A DNA stretch of 64,000 nt, from assembly GCA_036924285.1 (NCBI GenBank), contig JAYKYS010000001.1:6411501-6475500 (forward strand), written 5' to 3'. The notes under the pieces are model-generated. The model searched no databases. It saw only the letters and a program-made list of their open reading frames with translations, and was not told the origin of the DNA. This stretch comes from Asterella californica (taxonomy: Eukaryota > Streptophyta > Marchantiopsida > Marchantiales > Aytoniaceae). Every line of letters starts with the position of its first letter. The first letter of the stretch is position 1. Below are positions 23,300-35,081 of the stretch, piece by piece. A program made the position numbers and the translations under genes.

Positions 23300-25740
23300 A
23301 CACGAGCTTACCAAACAGAGTAGGAGTTAACATAGGACTGAGCTAGACAAGCAACCCCTTAGCTTGAGTTAAAGTTCACTTTGAAGAAGAGTGAAAGTAC
23401 CCAAATGCGGAGCTCGTTGAGAGGAGTGACCTCGTTCCTTCAATTGTGAGAAGGCATGAGGTCACTGTAAGTACTGAACCAAACTTCGAATGGAAGCTTG
23501 GAGTCACGATCGAAGAAAAGTTGTGGAATTGAACGCAGCCAAGCAACTGGACGAGAATGAACAGAAGTTTTACTTTGCACGGAAAGTTTTGAAATATGAG
23601 AATACTAGATGAAATCGAATGGTATAAAGTACGGAAGCATGGATAGTGCCTACAGAGGAGAGACCAAGGTGAGAATACTAGATGAAATTGAACGATCTAA
23701 AGTACTAAGACCACTCTGAGCACTGAGTGATAGAAAAAGAGACAAAGTTAGAAGATAAGTTATTCTGGTAACAAATCAATTATAATATCAACTAAAAGAA
23801 TATAAGATCAGCTAAAAAAAAACGTGAAGTATCGACGCATAAGGTGACTTCAGTTTGAAGTTTTGGCAATAAAGTTGATATAGATCCAAAGTCTAATGTG
23901 TGTAATAGATTCAAGATTATAATTAACAACCTAACGTGGATTCGATTAGAAGTCAAAACTATCGGTTAATGTGGACCGAATATGTGATCAAGAAGGTAAC
24001 TTATGACTGAGCATTGTAACTAATTTTACCGTTTACTTGAGTAATGGTTGCTGACTTGATTGCGCTCCTACACAACCATACAATTATAGTACTGTGTGAT
24101 AAGTTATCTCAAACTAAGTATGTGTTCGTTGACTATTGTCTACGAGCACCCTAGTTAAATTTCCCACAAAATCTAAATAACTTCTTAATTGATGTTATCA
24201 ATGGTAACATCAAAATACGGTGTGGCGTTATACCGAGAGTACACTCTCCATCATCGAGAGTAACCAATGCTCCATGGAAGCATCTTAAGACTTCCAAAAA
24301 TTTCACTCTGAATATATGCTCAAATTGCATTTTGATATAAATGTTTGTGTTGCATGTTTGAAATAGAATTCCTCTTTCCTACAGTCAATAATCATGTACA
24401 TTCTAATTTTCCCGGATAGCTATGAGGTTCATCTGCTGGTTCCTCAATCTGAGAGTTCATCAAACTCTCGTTTTGTAAGCGAAGCTTTCATTCTCACGTA
24501 ATTCCAGTCGTAAGAGATAAAGTGTAGATATTTTTCAAGGGAGAGTTAGTTCCACCATCAAACGATTCATCACGTACATGGGGGTTAGAAAAAGGAGGAA
24601 GCTATGAAGTGCGTGATGGTTCAATGTTCTCGATTTTGTCTCCAAAATAGTTCATTTGAATCTCATCGTCTATTTCAGAGCCAAGTAAAAGAAGTCTTAG
24701 TTCAGACGATCCAGAACTAGAAACTCCAAAACCAAGCACTATCCACTTAAGTAGTACTGATGAATCTTCAGGCGACGAAGATCGCTCTTGTTTGGGACAA
24801 GACAAGTTCATTGTAGATGGTACATGTAACAGTAGTGCTTACCAAGCACTACGATCTATTACCAGTTTGAACGTTTTGTCACGTACGAACTAGAACTTGT
24901 TCACTTAACAGAGTTGTAAATTTGTTTCGCCTCACTTTGATGGAGATGTTATATTCGAGTTGCCGCTTGCGCCTGCACGTACAACACCAACTATTCATAG
25001 AGCAGATGGAATATGAAAGTTGTCTGGAATGGATCGTAAGAGATGTCTCATTGTTGATGAAATCTAACACATTTCAACCAACGGTGCCACACCATCTTCT
25101 TTGACGGGTTTACAGATCGGCTTATATAGGATCAATGATATGAGAATCATAGATGCTCTTTTTACTTAGAAAATGATCAGAACAATGATAAGTGTTGGAC
25201 ATCTGCATATAATCCGAAGGTGTACACTGTAGGTCTTGTAGTCCTTTTTGGCTTACATTGTTGTAAGTTCGATCAGACATCACCTTGATGTATAGCTAGT
25301 TGTGCATGTTTTCTATATTGGATCGTATCCAAACCAACTACATGATATCTGGAGGAGACACTGGTGTTGGTGCATGTTGGAATTCATAACCATGTTGTGG
25401 GAACCGTACTTCACCAAAGTATCAAGACAAAGGTTAGAGAGACGGTGGAAGTGGTAGCTACACGAGCTGATTATTGAAGACCATCTCAACTGCAACTAGA
25501 CGCAACCAACAAACTGAAGTAGGAAGGTTTTTGCTTCAACAACAACACAGAACCGATTACATAAAAAAATAAAAATAAAAATTTGAAGCTCTCTCCCAAC
25601 TCGGTGATAAATCTGCATTTAGGAATCTATTAAGGTCGATTCGCAAGAATCTTGCTTCAAGAATCTCTACACATCAGCAAGAAGAACACGCTATAATGCA
25701 ATTAGATATGTTATGTGACTACTCCTATACCCAAAGATTA
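23300..25740. other. Intergenic, nothing firm
   Basis: No gene is supported. An imperfect direct repeat of about 35 bp occurs at 23598-23632 and 23671-23705 (both begin GAGAATACTAGATGAAAT). The rest has short open frames only. Confidence 0.5.
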
Positions 25741-25742
25741 TT

Positions 25743-25964
25743 GTGGCTGAATCAACAAAAAGAATATACCATCTCGCATATGTTCAAAGGTCGAGAAAAA
25801 GTGTAGATCTCTTATCTCAAATGCAACCTGGAGGAGTTATAGAAGGAGCATGGATTTGTTTTGACATCATGAAACATTGTACAAACAGATGGAATAGTTT
25901 AGACGTACATGTGTATGATTGGAATGAGAAGAAAGTGAAGATAATATGCATTTGTGAAATCCGT
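25743..25964 (+). pseudogene. Unknown protein fragment cut by gypsy C
   Basis: The open frame reads on into the LTR but only the first 74 codons lie outside it. The block GAWICFDIMKHCTNRWNSLD, followed by VHVYD, looks like conserved protein sequence with regular hydrophobic spacing, but I do not recognise the family. The 5' LTR of element C follows directly at 25965 and ends the homologous part. The continuation expected after the 3' LTR at 35086 is not evident. Function unknown. Confidence 0.35.
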
Positions 25965-27988
25965 TGTCGTGTCGTGGACCGGCTCCTACTTGAAATTCAA
26001 ACTTCGATGCTTGTCGCTCCAAAGACACTCATGAGAAGACAAGCTAGGCCCCAGCTTATGGGCTTTTGGCGCAATCTCAGATCTCCATTTTCATCACATA
26101 GATGGGTAGAGCTCCTTGTCAGCTTTCCAAAGGCACTTTGTCTACTTCGTTTGGACGCCTAGAGGAGAAGTTACAGGACTCGAAAGATGGAGAAAATAAG
26201 CTAGGCCCCAGCTTACGGGTTTTTAGCACCACTTCGGATCTTCGTTTTTATCGCACCAGTGGATAGAGCTCCTTGTCAGCATTCTATAGGCACTTTGTCT
26301 ACTTCGTTTGGACACATAGTGAAGAAGTTCCAGGACTCGAAAGATGGAGAAAACAAGCTAGGCCCCAGCTTACGAGCTTTTGGTGCAACTTCGGATCTTT
26401 ACTTTTATCGCATAGATGGATAGAGCTCGTTGTCAGTTTTCCATGGGCATCTTGTTTATTTTGTTTGGACATCCAGAGAAGAAGTTATGCGATTCGGAAA
26501 AAGGCAAAATCAAGCTAGGCCCCTAGTTACTTGCTGACTGGGTATTTAGGGCCTCAGGCGTTATATCAAAGACGCAAGGGGCCTGCTTCTGATTATTGAG
26601 GGTTGAACTTCGTACGTACAGACTGTTGCAAGGGGGCTGCTTAAGGGGCTTGTTTGTTCTTGCGACCTGTCGGTGGATGTTTTGGAGAATTGGGAAGTCC
26701 AATACACGCGCACAAGGTGTCATCGGATTCAGATCTGTGCAGGCTACGCACAGGTTAAGACGGTTAGGGAAGAGACGGATCGGGGGTTGTGTTCTGGAAG
26801 AAATTGAGACACAGGAAGCAGATTTGGGGTTTTTCAGTTACCTGTGAAGGAGAGTTAGACCGTTCGGGCCGTTCCGGAGTCCAAACTTGCTGTCCTTGGA
26901 TCCATCGAGATCAGAACAACGAGTTCTTCAGGAAATTGAAGACGATACCAGTTTTCATCGGGCGGTTTGGGAGTTGTGAGTGAAATTGGTTCGCAGGGAA
27001 GCGCTTGCGTCAGGTTTTTCATCGCCTGCGAGTTGAGATTGGATTATTCTTCGCGATCGGTGAGCCAAACTCTTCGTTCTTGGTGCCTACGCGATCAGGG
27101 AGTCCTCATGTACACATAGGAGAAGACTGTAAGTGAATTGGATTGTTAGTTTGGGTGTGGTGAGCGAGTTTGAGCCGCAGGGAGCCGATTTACGTCAGTT
27201 TTTTGCAATCTGCGACTAAATTTCTCGAGTAGTTTTGCAAGGGGAACTCCAAATGACTTGTTTGGAGTCTTGTTAGGTTCAGGGTAGCTAGATCTACCTA
27301 CCAGAGAAGACAGATATCAGTTTGGACGATCCGTTTGTGCGGTGTGAGCGGTTTTAAGCCGCAGGGAGGAGTTTTTGAAAGTTCGATCACCTGCGACCGA
27401 AAATCGACGATATCTCGACTATCGGGAGTCGGATCTGAAGGTTTCTTGGGCCAACGAAGTCAGGGAAGGAGACCCTATCAACATTTGAAGATCGTTTGGC
27501 GAAAGGAGAAAGTTCCCAGATAGGTCTTTTTCGGTTCCTTCGCTACAGGTTTCGTCCTTTTGAGTTCGTTAAGGACTTAGTTGGTTGTGTATGGGTTGTG
27601 GTAGCTAGCTTTAGCCAAGAGCTAGTGTGTGGATGTGGTTTGGACTTGGGTTTGGATCGCATGATACCGTTGTGGCTCTGGTTGTTAGCAAAGAGAAGTT
27701 CCTCTTGCTTTGAGCTACGCTTTGGCGATTTCAGACTAGGGTTGCGTTTCAGGGGTTTGTTTTAGGGCTTCTGAAGTAGGTTACAGACCGCTCTGGTCTG
27801 TTCATCAGTTTTGTGCTGTTTGGAGAAAGAATCGACAGTGTACATACTTTCAGAGTGGTATATATCGCAGCATTCCTTTTCGTGATTGTTCTTCTTTGTC
27901 TTGTCTCTGTTTGGCACACAGCATCTCCACAGCCAGGAACCTCGCGTTTTCCTGGACATCCTTCACGCACAAAATATCCGACACGATA
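25965..27988 (+). repeat. Gypsy C 5' LTR (2024 bp)
   Basis: Same length as the 3' LTR, at a constant offset of 7093 bp. Near its start are three tandem 157-bp subrepeats (26041-26197, 26198-26354, 26355-26511), each starting AAGCTAGGCCCC, with a stub of a fourth. Several open frames inside are non-coding by appearance. A TG...CA alternative for the ends (25970-27983, TGTCG...CGACA) is also possible. Confidence 0.9.
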
Positions 27989-27991
27989 CGG

Positions 27992-28008
27992 TGGTGAACT
28001 CGACGTGA
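27992..28008 (+). promoter_or_regulatory. Putative primer-binding site of gypsy C
   Basis: TGGTGAACTCGACGTGA starts 3 bp after the LTR end and begins TGG, as expected for pairing with a tRNA CCA end. Nearly the same sequence precedes gag in element A, although the two LTRs are unrelated, so selection on this site is likely. I cannot name the tRNA. Confidence 0.6.
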
Positions 28009-28064
28009 AGGTCTGGGGTGGAGATTTCTTCTGTGTGTGAACTTTGAAGAAGAGATTGGCAGTC

Positions 28065-30023
28065 ATGAGTGGGGATGGGAAAGGTGATGGAGATGGAGCT
28101 AGTGGTTTAAGTGGGTTGCCGAAGGTGCAGTTGGATCCAGCGACTGCATCGATGTTCCAAGCTTTCACTATGTTCTTGCGGCAGCAACAGTCTGATGAGC
28201 GGAAGGAAGCTTTGGCAACGAAGGCGCTACAAGCGGTGGTCAGCAGGATTGACCAGTTCGATGGGAGAGATGTCTCAAGATATCTGAGGCATTATGTGAA
28301 GGAGATGGAGCTGAACCGGGTCTCAGAAGATGAGATGATTGAGACGTTTGAGTTAGCAGCAGCTCCAGAGATTAGAGATCATGTTAAAATGCTAACGAAG
28401 CATTTTAACAAGGACTGGGAGACGTTTGCTCGTGCTTTGATGGATGAGTACTTCTTGGAGGACTCTGATCGAGTCACCAAGAAGTCATTCTTGGAATGGG
28501 TTGAGCAACCGAGGAAGGGTTTACAAGCTACAGAGTTGCTCAGGGAGTTTGAGAAGCAGTTTTCACGGCTAACCAGGATGGAGAAGTTGACGTTGCAGTC
28601 CAACAAGACAGAGCTATTTCTTCGAGCTGCAGATGAGAAGTTGCAAGAGAAGCTAGAGGTACTTCTGGAAGACCGGGAGGAGGACGATGGATTGACTAGC
28701 AGCTGGAAGAAGGTTGAAGAAGCTGTTGGTCTGCTCACCAAGAGGGAGCGGAGGCGAGAGAAGGTTCCTGTTAGGAGACTAACACCAGCACCAACTGCTG
28801 TAACACCTGTTTCTGTAGTTCGACCAGTTGTTCCTGTTGCTAGACAGGTAGTGCCGGTTGCTCCTGCTGTTCCAGTTGTTCAGACACCGGTAGTATCTCC
28901 GAAGAAGGACTCAAGTCTTGAAGAGATCATGCGTGGAATGCGAGACTTGCAGATCAAGCTCACCAGATTGGAGGAACAAGGGTCTACAAGCGGAGCGAAA
29001 CCTGTTGAGAAGCAAGGCTGGACCCAGCGGTGTATCTGGTGCGACGGTACCGATCATCGCGCAGAGATTGCAAGGAGTTCAGTGATACCTTACAGCAAGG
29101 GGTGATCTTCTGGAAGGACGGGAAGGTAGCATTGAGGGATACTGGTGCGCTTCTTCAGACCAACTTTGGTAGAGGAGGAATGAAGAAGTTGGTTGAGGAC
29201 CACCTATCAGCGCAAGCAGTTGCAATGGTGGAAGCTGGAACTTATGGCACAAGGGTTGAGGATCAAGCTGAGAGGAGTTTCAACAAGCAAGTTGAGCCAA
29301 GTGAGTTGTGGTCATCTGCCATCTCCATGAAACAGAAAGGGAAGATGGCACGTGAGACGTTGCAGAGGACAGCTGCTACGATCAGAAGGGATACTGGATG
29401 GGAGGATCCGATAGAAGCTCTATCGGTGCATGCGTACATCGTCAAGAACCAACACGAAGCGTTGTTGGAAGAGAAGAGAAGGCGAGATTCAGAGGATTTA
29501 AGAGAAGGGACTTCTTCAAAGAGACAGACTCGAGGGGAGAAGGTTCGCCAAGAGCTTCGGGATGCAGGAGCTCAAGACCTACCGATGGACGATGCTCCTT
29601 CTTCATCGAAGGAGAAATCTCAGAAGGAGAAGGGTAAGCCGGCTGCGTACAAGCTACAGTCGGATATCGAGGCTTCAACAGACTTGAAGGGAGTCTTGGA
29701 AGATCGCATTCTGAATGCGAAGGTGGAGTTTACTTTGAGAGAAGTGTTAGGCATCGCCAAGCGTGAGTTTCATGATGTCATCATCGATGTCATCAAACGG
29801 AAACGACAAATTACGGGTGAGACTGGTTTATCACATGCTTTGGATACTAGGATGTCAGTGGATGAGGAGAGAGAGCTTGCAAGGTGCAGTGTCTATTCTC
29901 CAGAGGAAGAAAGAGATCGAAGGCGCAGGGTGCATTTCGAGGATGAAGAGGAGGATGGGAAGCGGAGCTCAAGTCATTACAGCCACAGTCACTGGGCTCG
30001 AGCTACGACGGAGACTTGGATGA
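28065..30023 (+). pseudogene. gag: Gypsy C gag, frameshifted
   Basis: ATG at 28065 opens a frame with the same capsid-like region as element A (MFQAFTMFLRQQQSDERKEA), then a proline/valine-rich stretch (PVVPVARQVVPVAPAVPVV) that A lacks. At the zinc-knuckle (CIWCDGTDH, about 29035-29060) the frame is broken by a 1-base shift. The rest continues in the frame of 29030-30040 through KAAYKLQSD-like and LREVLGIAKREFHDVI blocks to the SHWARATTE block. A deletion of about 16-17 bases after ATTE puts the protease out of frame. The gag product would be truncated before its nucleic-acid binding motif is complete. Confidence 0.85.
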
Positions 30024-30453
30024 GCCGGTGGTTGCTCTGATCGATCATGGATCAGAAATCAACATCATGTCGAAGGAGCTGTACAAGAGGAAGAAGTGGC
30101 CGATCGACACAGAGCATGGATGGGTCATAAGAGCAGCCAACAACACGAGAGGAGACTTGTATGGAGCTTGTCCAGACATCAGAGTGCGCGTAGGTGATGT
30201 TGTTATCGAGCAAAACTTCTTTGTTTAGGAAGCAACATCATACCCACTCATTCTGGGTCAACCTTTCATCATAGCAACCCGGATGGAGACAAAGGTACTG
30301 GACGACGGATCTGCGTATGCTAGGATCCGAAGTCAAGATGGGAAGAGAGCGGTACAGTTCTTGACTGTACCGTCCAACCACGAGCGCAACCGAGATCGTT
30401 TGAGGGAGAAGCCGCTTCCAAGGGTGAGTGAAGAGTTCAAGGATTTTCGTTGA
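30016..30453 (+). pseudogene. pro: Gypsy C aspartic protease, stop inside
   Basis: It matches the protease of element A: VVALIDHGSEINIMSKELYK, then EHGWVIRAANN, and, after a TAG at 30226-30228 (glutamine in A), YPLILGQPFI and VLDDGSAYARIRSQDGK. The active site again reads D-H-G. The final TGA is at 30451. It is out of frame with gag because of the short deletion just upstream. Confidence 0.75.
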
Positions 30454-30695
30454 GTACCACTATAGAGCGGGATTGTGGTGGTGCGCAAGAGAAGGTACTC
30501 TCGCTTGATGGAGATAGTGCCTTTTGTACAGGGTTTATTGGATTTTCAGAGTGTGGGATTGCTGTCTACAAGAAGATAGAAGAGCTGAGAAGAAAAGAAC
30601 AAAAACATTTGCGTGGTGTTGAGTTGATGTTGAAAGAGTTGGGTGAGCTAGAAGGGGATGAATGGATTTCTGGTGTTTATGATCTATGTTTATGA
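30450..30695 (+). pseudogene. pol: Gypsy C pol N-terminal linker, deleted downstream
   Basis: The frame contains CGIAVYKKIEELRRKEQKHL and LGELEGDEWISGVYD, which align with the start of the element A pol ORF (CYRKVENLKRFERQHV... LAGDEYISGVF). Directly after this block the sequence jumps to the far side of the RT catalytic region. About 900 bp present in element A is missing, including the FLDD box. Confidence 0.7.
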
Positions 30696-32982
30696 AGATG
30701 AGAAGGATGAAGCATTAGATCAGAGGGGGTGTCGGCGATACGTCACTGATCACATCGCAGACTGTGAGAAGATCTTATCTCGACTTGAGGAAGTTCATCT
30801 TACGCTGTCAAGTGCGAAGTCTACATTTGGAGTTAGAGAGGTTTTGATCGTTGGTCATTTGTGTGGATCGTTTGGTCGGAAGCCAGATCCGAACAAAGTG
30901 GATGCGATTGGAAGGATGAAGGAGGTTTGCAACTCGCTGACAGAAGTAAGAAGATTTTTGGGTGCTTGTGTATTCTACCACATTTGGATTCCTCATTATG
31001 TGCATGTGGCGGATCCGTTGTATGGATTGTTGCGTAAGGGTCATAAATTCAGATGGGAGGAAGAGCATACTGATGCGGTAAGGAAGCTGAAGTCTTTACA
31101 ATCATCTCCTCCAGTTCTGGGAAGGATTGATTACAAGGGTGCTAGGCCGGTGGTTCTTACTGTGGATACAAGTCCAGTTGCAATTGGATGGGCAGTCGGA
31201 CAGGATGATGAGGATGGAGACAGGTTTGCGGTTAGGTTCGGAGCGAAGGTGTTAAGTGCTCGACAACGTGCTTACCCGCAAGTGAAGAGAGAATTGTGGG
31301 GTATTGTTTCAGCTATGAAAACTGAGAAAGAGTATTTGATTGGAGCAGTAGTGGTGGTTGAAACTGATTGCTTGCCGTTGTTAGGGATGATCATGAATTG
31401 TTCAACTCCTGATATTGCGATGTTACGATGGATCGCATATATCAAGTCGTTGAACCCGGAGTTTAGACATATCGCAGGGAAGGATAATCTGATGGCGGAT
31501 ATGTTATCTCGGGCTCGATATGATGGGGAAGATGAGATGGTAGAAGACATTGACGACGTGGGTACAGAGTTCTATTCGATTGCACAGACAGGAAGAGAAG
31601 ATGAGTTGTTTGTTGAAGGGTTGTATGATGGTGATTTGCTTGATATCGGGAGGTACCTTAGTACGATGGTTAAGCAGACAGGTTGGACAGATGAGAGGTT
31701 TCGGAGAGTTAGAAGGAAGGCCTACAACTTCATGTTGCAGGATGGGTTTCTTTGGAAGCGTTCGAAGCAAAAAGGTGGAGTACCGCTACGGGTGATTTGC
31801 AACAAGGAAGATCAGCAGAAGTTGCTCAAGGCGTTCCATGAGAGTCTTTGGGCTGGACATCGAGAGATTTCGGCCACTTTTACAAAGATGAAAGAGCGGT
31901 ATTGGTGGAAAAACATGTACAGGGATGTTGTATCTTTTGTGGAGTCTTGTTTGACATGTCAGATGTATTCGAATATCCGACATCGTGACGGATTACATCC
32001 GACTTATCCGTTGGCGATCCACTTCAAGTGGGTGGTAATTATGCCGGTTGGATTATGGCAGATGAGATACTTGGTACTTGCTAGAGAGGATCTTTCAAAT
32101 AAAGTCGAGGGTAGGGCGCTTCGGACGAAGACAACTGAAGGGGTATGTAGATTTCTCTTGGAAGAGGTTGTTTGTCGGTATGGATGTGTGGGAAAGATCA
32201 CTGCAGATCGGGGAGAGCTAGATGCACATGAGGCTCGTGAATTCTTTGCAAGGTGTGGGGTGAGGTTGTCACTGACAACTGCTTACAACCCCGAAGGGAA
32301 TGCCAAGAGTGAACGTGGTCATCCACCCATTGTGAAGGCTTTGGTGAAGGCTTGCAACGGAAGGGTGCGCGAGTGACCTCGACTCTTACCATTTGCGTTA
32401 TGGGCAGATAGAACGACGCACAGCTCGGTGACATGTTACATGCCGGTGGAACTCATCACAGGTCAGAAGCCTATCATGCCGATTGAAGAACATGTTCTGA
32501 CATGGAGTGTGTTACCTTGGGAGGACAATTTGACTAGAGAAGAGCTTCTTGCTATTCGAATTAGGCAGTTAGAGAGAAGACCAGAGGATATCCAAACTGC
32601 TTTGGATAGGCTGCGAGAAGCACGGTTGAAGAACAAGGTCAGATTTGATCAGCGACATCGTTTGAGATCTAGAGAAATCAAGGAAGGTGATTGGGTGTTA
32701 GTCTATGACAACAGTCTAGACAACCAGCATAGTGCACTCCAGAAGTTTTCCAGAAGATGGTTTGGTCCGTATGTGGTGAAGAAGGTTCATGACAACGCAA
32801 CTTACGCCCTGCAAGAGTTGGATGGAACAAGCTTGAAGATACCAGTGGCAGGTAAACGCGTCAAGATTTTCAAAAAGAGAGATGAGGAGGTCGATCTAGC
32901 AGATATCTTGACGGAGTTTCAGTTTGAGGATGAGGATTATGCAGAAGATCTTGAAGGTGAGGTTGGTTACGATGGGAAGTAG
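30690..32982 (+). pseudogene. pol: Gypsy C RT remnant, RNase H and integrase
   Basis: After the RT deletion the frame gives the RT connection domain (RRFLGACVFYHIWIPHY), then RNase H (VVLTVDTSPVAIGWAVGQDD; HIAGKDNLMADMLSRA). The integrase zinc region follows with HESLWAGH and CLTC (about 31830-31960). In the integrase core the second Asp (ITADRGEL) and Glu (GNAKSERG) are visible. The expected first Asp is not: the segment reads KWVVIMPVG, so a few residues seem lost. A TGA at 32374-32376 interrupts the frame, which then continues from 32377 to a TAG at 32980. The C-terminal GPY/F module (RWFGPYVV) is intact. No chromodomain is visible. Confidence 0.85.
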
Positions 32983-33057
32983 GACGATAAGCCGGTCCAC
33001 TCCTTGGTTGGTATCTCTGGTGCATACCGGAGGATGCACAAGTTCAGAGGGGGTGGA

Positions 33058-35081
33058 TATCGTGTCGTGGACCGGCTCCTACTTGAAATTCAAACTTCGA
33101 TGCTTGTCGCTCCAAAGACACTCATGAGAAGACAAGCTAGGCCCCAGCTTATGGGCTTTTGGCGCAATCTCAGATCTCCATTTTCATCACATAGATGGGT
33201 AGAGCTCCTTGTCAGCTTTCCAAAGGCACTTTGTCTACTTCGTTTGGACGCCTAGTGGAGAAGTTACAGGACTCGAAAGATGGAGAAAATAAGCTAGGCC
33301 CCAGCTTACGGATTTTTAACACCACTTCGGATCTTCGTTTTTATCGCACCAGTGGATAGAGCTCCTTGTCAGCATTCTATAGGCACTTTGTCTACTTCGT
33401 TTGGACACATAGTGAAGAAGTTCCAGGACTCGAAAGATGGAGAAAATAAGCTAGGCCCCAGCTTACGAGCTTTTGGTGCAACTTCGGATCTTTACTTTTA
33501 TCGCATAGATGGATAGAGCTCGTTGTCAGTTTTCCATGGGCATCTTGTTTATTTTGTTTGGACATCCAGAGAAGAAGTTATGCGATTCGGAAAAAGGCAA
33601 AATCAAGCTAGGCCCCTAGTTACTTGCTGACTGGGTATTTAGGGCCTCAGGCGTTATATCAAAGACGCAAGGGGCCTGCTTCTGATTATTGAGGGTTGAA
33701 CTTCGTACGTACAGACTGTTGCAAGGGGGCTGTTTAAGGGGCTTGCTTGTTCTTGCGACCTGTCGGTGGATGTTTTGGAGAATTGGGAAGTCCAATACAC
33801 GCGCACAAGGTGTCATCGGATTCAGATCTGTGCAGGCTACGCACAGGTTAAGACGGTTAGGGAAGAGACGGATCGGGGGTTGTGTTCTGGAAGAAATTGA
33901 GACACAGGAAGCAGATTTGGGGTTTTTCAGTTACCTGTGAAGGAGAGTTAGACCGTTCGGGCCGTTCCGGAGTCCAAACTTGCTGTCCTTGGATCCATCG
34001 GGATCAGAACAACGAGTTCTTCAGGAAATTGAAGACGATACCAGTTTTCATCGGGCGGTTTGGGAGTTGTGAGTGAAATTGGTTCGCAGGGAAGCGCTTG
34101 CGTCAAGTTTTTCATCGCCTGCGAGTTGAGATTGGATTATTCTTCGCGATCGGTGAGCCAAACTCTTCGTTCTTGGTGCCTACGCGATCAGGGAGTCCTC
34201 ATGTACGCATAGGAGAAGACTGTAAGTGAATTGGATTATTAGTTTGGGTGTGGTGAGCGAGTTTGAGCCGCAGGGAGCCGATTTACGTCAGTTTTTTGCA
34301 ATCTGCGACTAAATTTCTTGAGTAGTTTTGCAAGGGGAACTCCAAACGGCTTGTTTGGAGTCTTGTTAGGTTCAGGGTAGCTAGATCTACCTACCAGAGA
34401 AGACAGATATCAGTTTGGACGATCCGTTTGTGCGGTGTGAGCGGTTTTAAGCCGCAGGGAGGAGTTTTTGAAAGTTCGATCACCTGCGACCGAAAATCGA
34501 CGATATCTCGACTATCGGGAGTCGGATCTGAAGGTTTCTTGGGCCAACGAAGTCAGGGAAGGAGACCCTATCAACATTTGAAGATCGTTTGGCGAAAGGA
34601 GAAAGTTCCCAGATAGGTCTTTTTCGGTTCCTTCGCTACAGGTTTCGTCCTTTTGAGTTCGTTAAGGACTTAGTTGGTTGTGTATGGGTTGTGGTAGCTA
34701 GCTTTAGCCAAGAGCTAGTGTGTGGATGTGGTTTGGACTTGGGTTTGGATCGCATGATACCGTTGTGGCTCTGGTTGTTAGCAAAGAGAAGTTCCTCTTG
34801 CTTTGAGCTACGCTTTGGCGATTTCAGACTAGGGTTGCGTTTCAGGGGTTTGTTTTAGGGCTTCTGAAGTAGGTTACAGACCGCTCTGGTCTGTTCATCA
34901 GTTTTGTGCTGTTTGGAGAAAGAATCGACAGTGTACATACTTTCAGAGTGGTATATATCGCAGCATTCCTTTTCGTGATTGTTCTTCTCTGTGTTGTCTC
35001 TGTTTGGCACACAGCATCTCCACAGCCAGGAACCTCGCGTTTTCCTGGACATCCTTCACGCACAAAATATCCGACACAATA
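33058..35081 (+). repeat. Gypsy C 3' LTR (2024 bp)
   Basis: Directly preceded by the purine tract. It carries the same three 157-bp subrepeats at 33134, 33291 and 33448, with a stub at 33605. About 15 substitutions from the 5' LTR were counted by eye, and no indel was seen. Confidence 0.9.

Larger units (their letters stand above)
20930..23300 (+). mobile_element. Gypsy relic B with embedded transposase fragment
   Basis: It holds an LTR of the same family as element A but in plus orientation (20930-21740), then leader sequence homologous to the region before gag of A (about 21740-21960). Next comes a hAT/DUF4371-like fragment, then gypsy RNase H remnants to about 23220. Gag, protease, most of RT and all of integrase are absent. 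It carries frameshifts and stops throughout and is clearly older than C. Confidence 0.65.
25965..35081 (+). mobile_element. Ty3/gypsy retrotransposon C, near full length, non-autonomous
   Basis: Two 2024-bp LTRs flank a gag-PR-(RT)-RH-IN region. The inner LTR edges show a 10-bp inverted repeat (TATCGTGTCG at 33058, CGACACGATA ending at 27988); the outer edges carry one change each. CCGT occurs on both sides (25961-25964 and 35082-35085) and may be the target duplication. A primer-binding-like site (TGGTGAACTCGACGTGA) starts at 27992. The purine tract CAGAGGGGGTGGA precedes the 3' LTR. By eye the LTRs differ at about 15 positions, 13 of them transitions. The coding region has frameshifts, stops and a large RT deletion. 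Confidence 0.9.

Noticed and set aside
27749..28168. Minus-strand ORF at the end of the gypsy C 5' LTR, repeated at 34842-35207.
   Set aside because: It lies in the LTR of a retrotransposon, runs antisense to gag, and its duplication is explained by the two LTRs.
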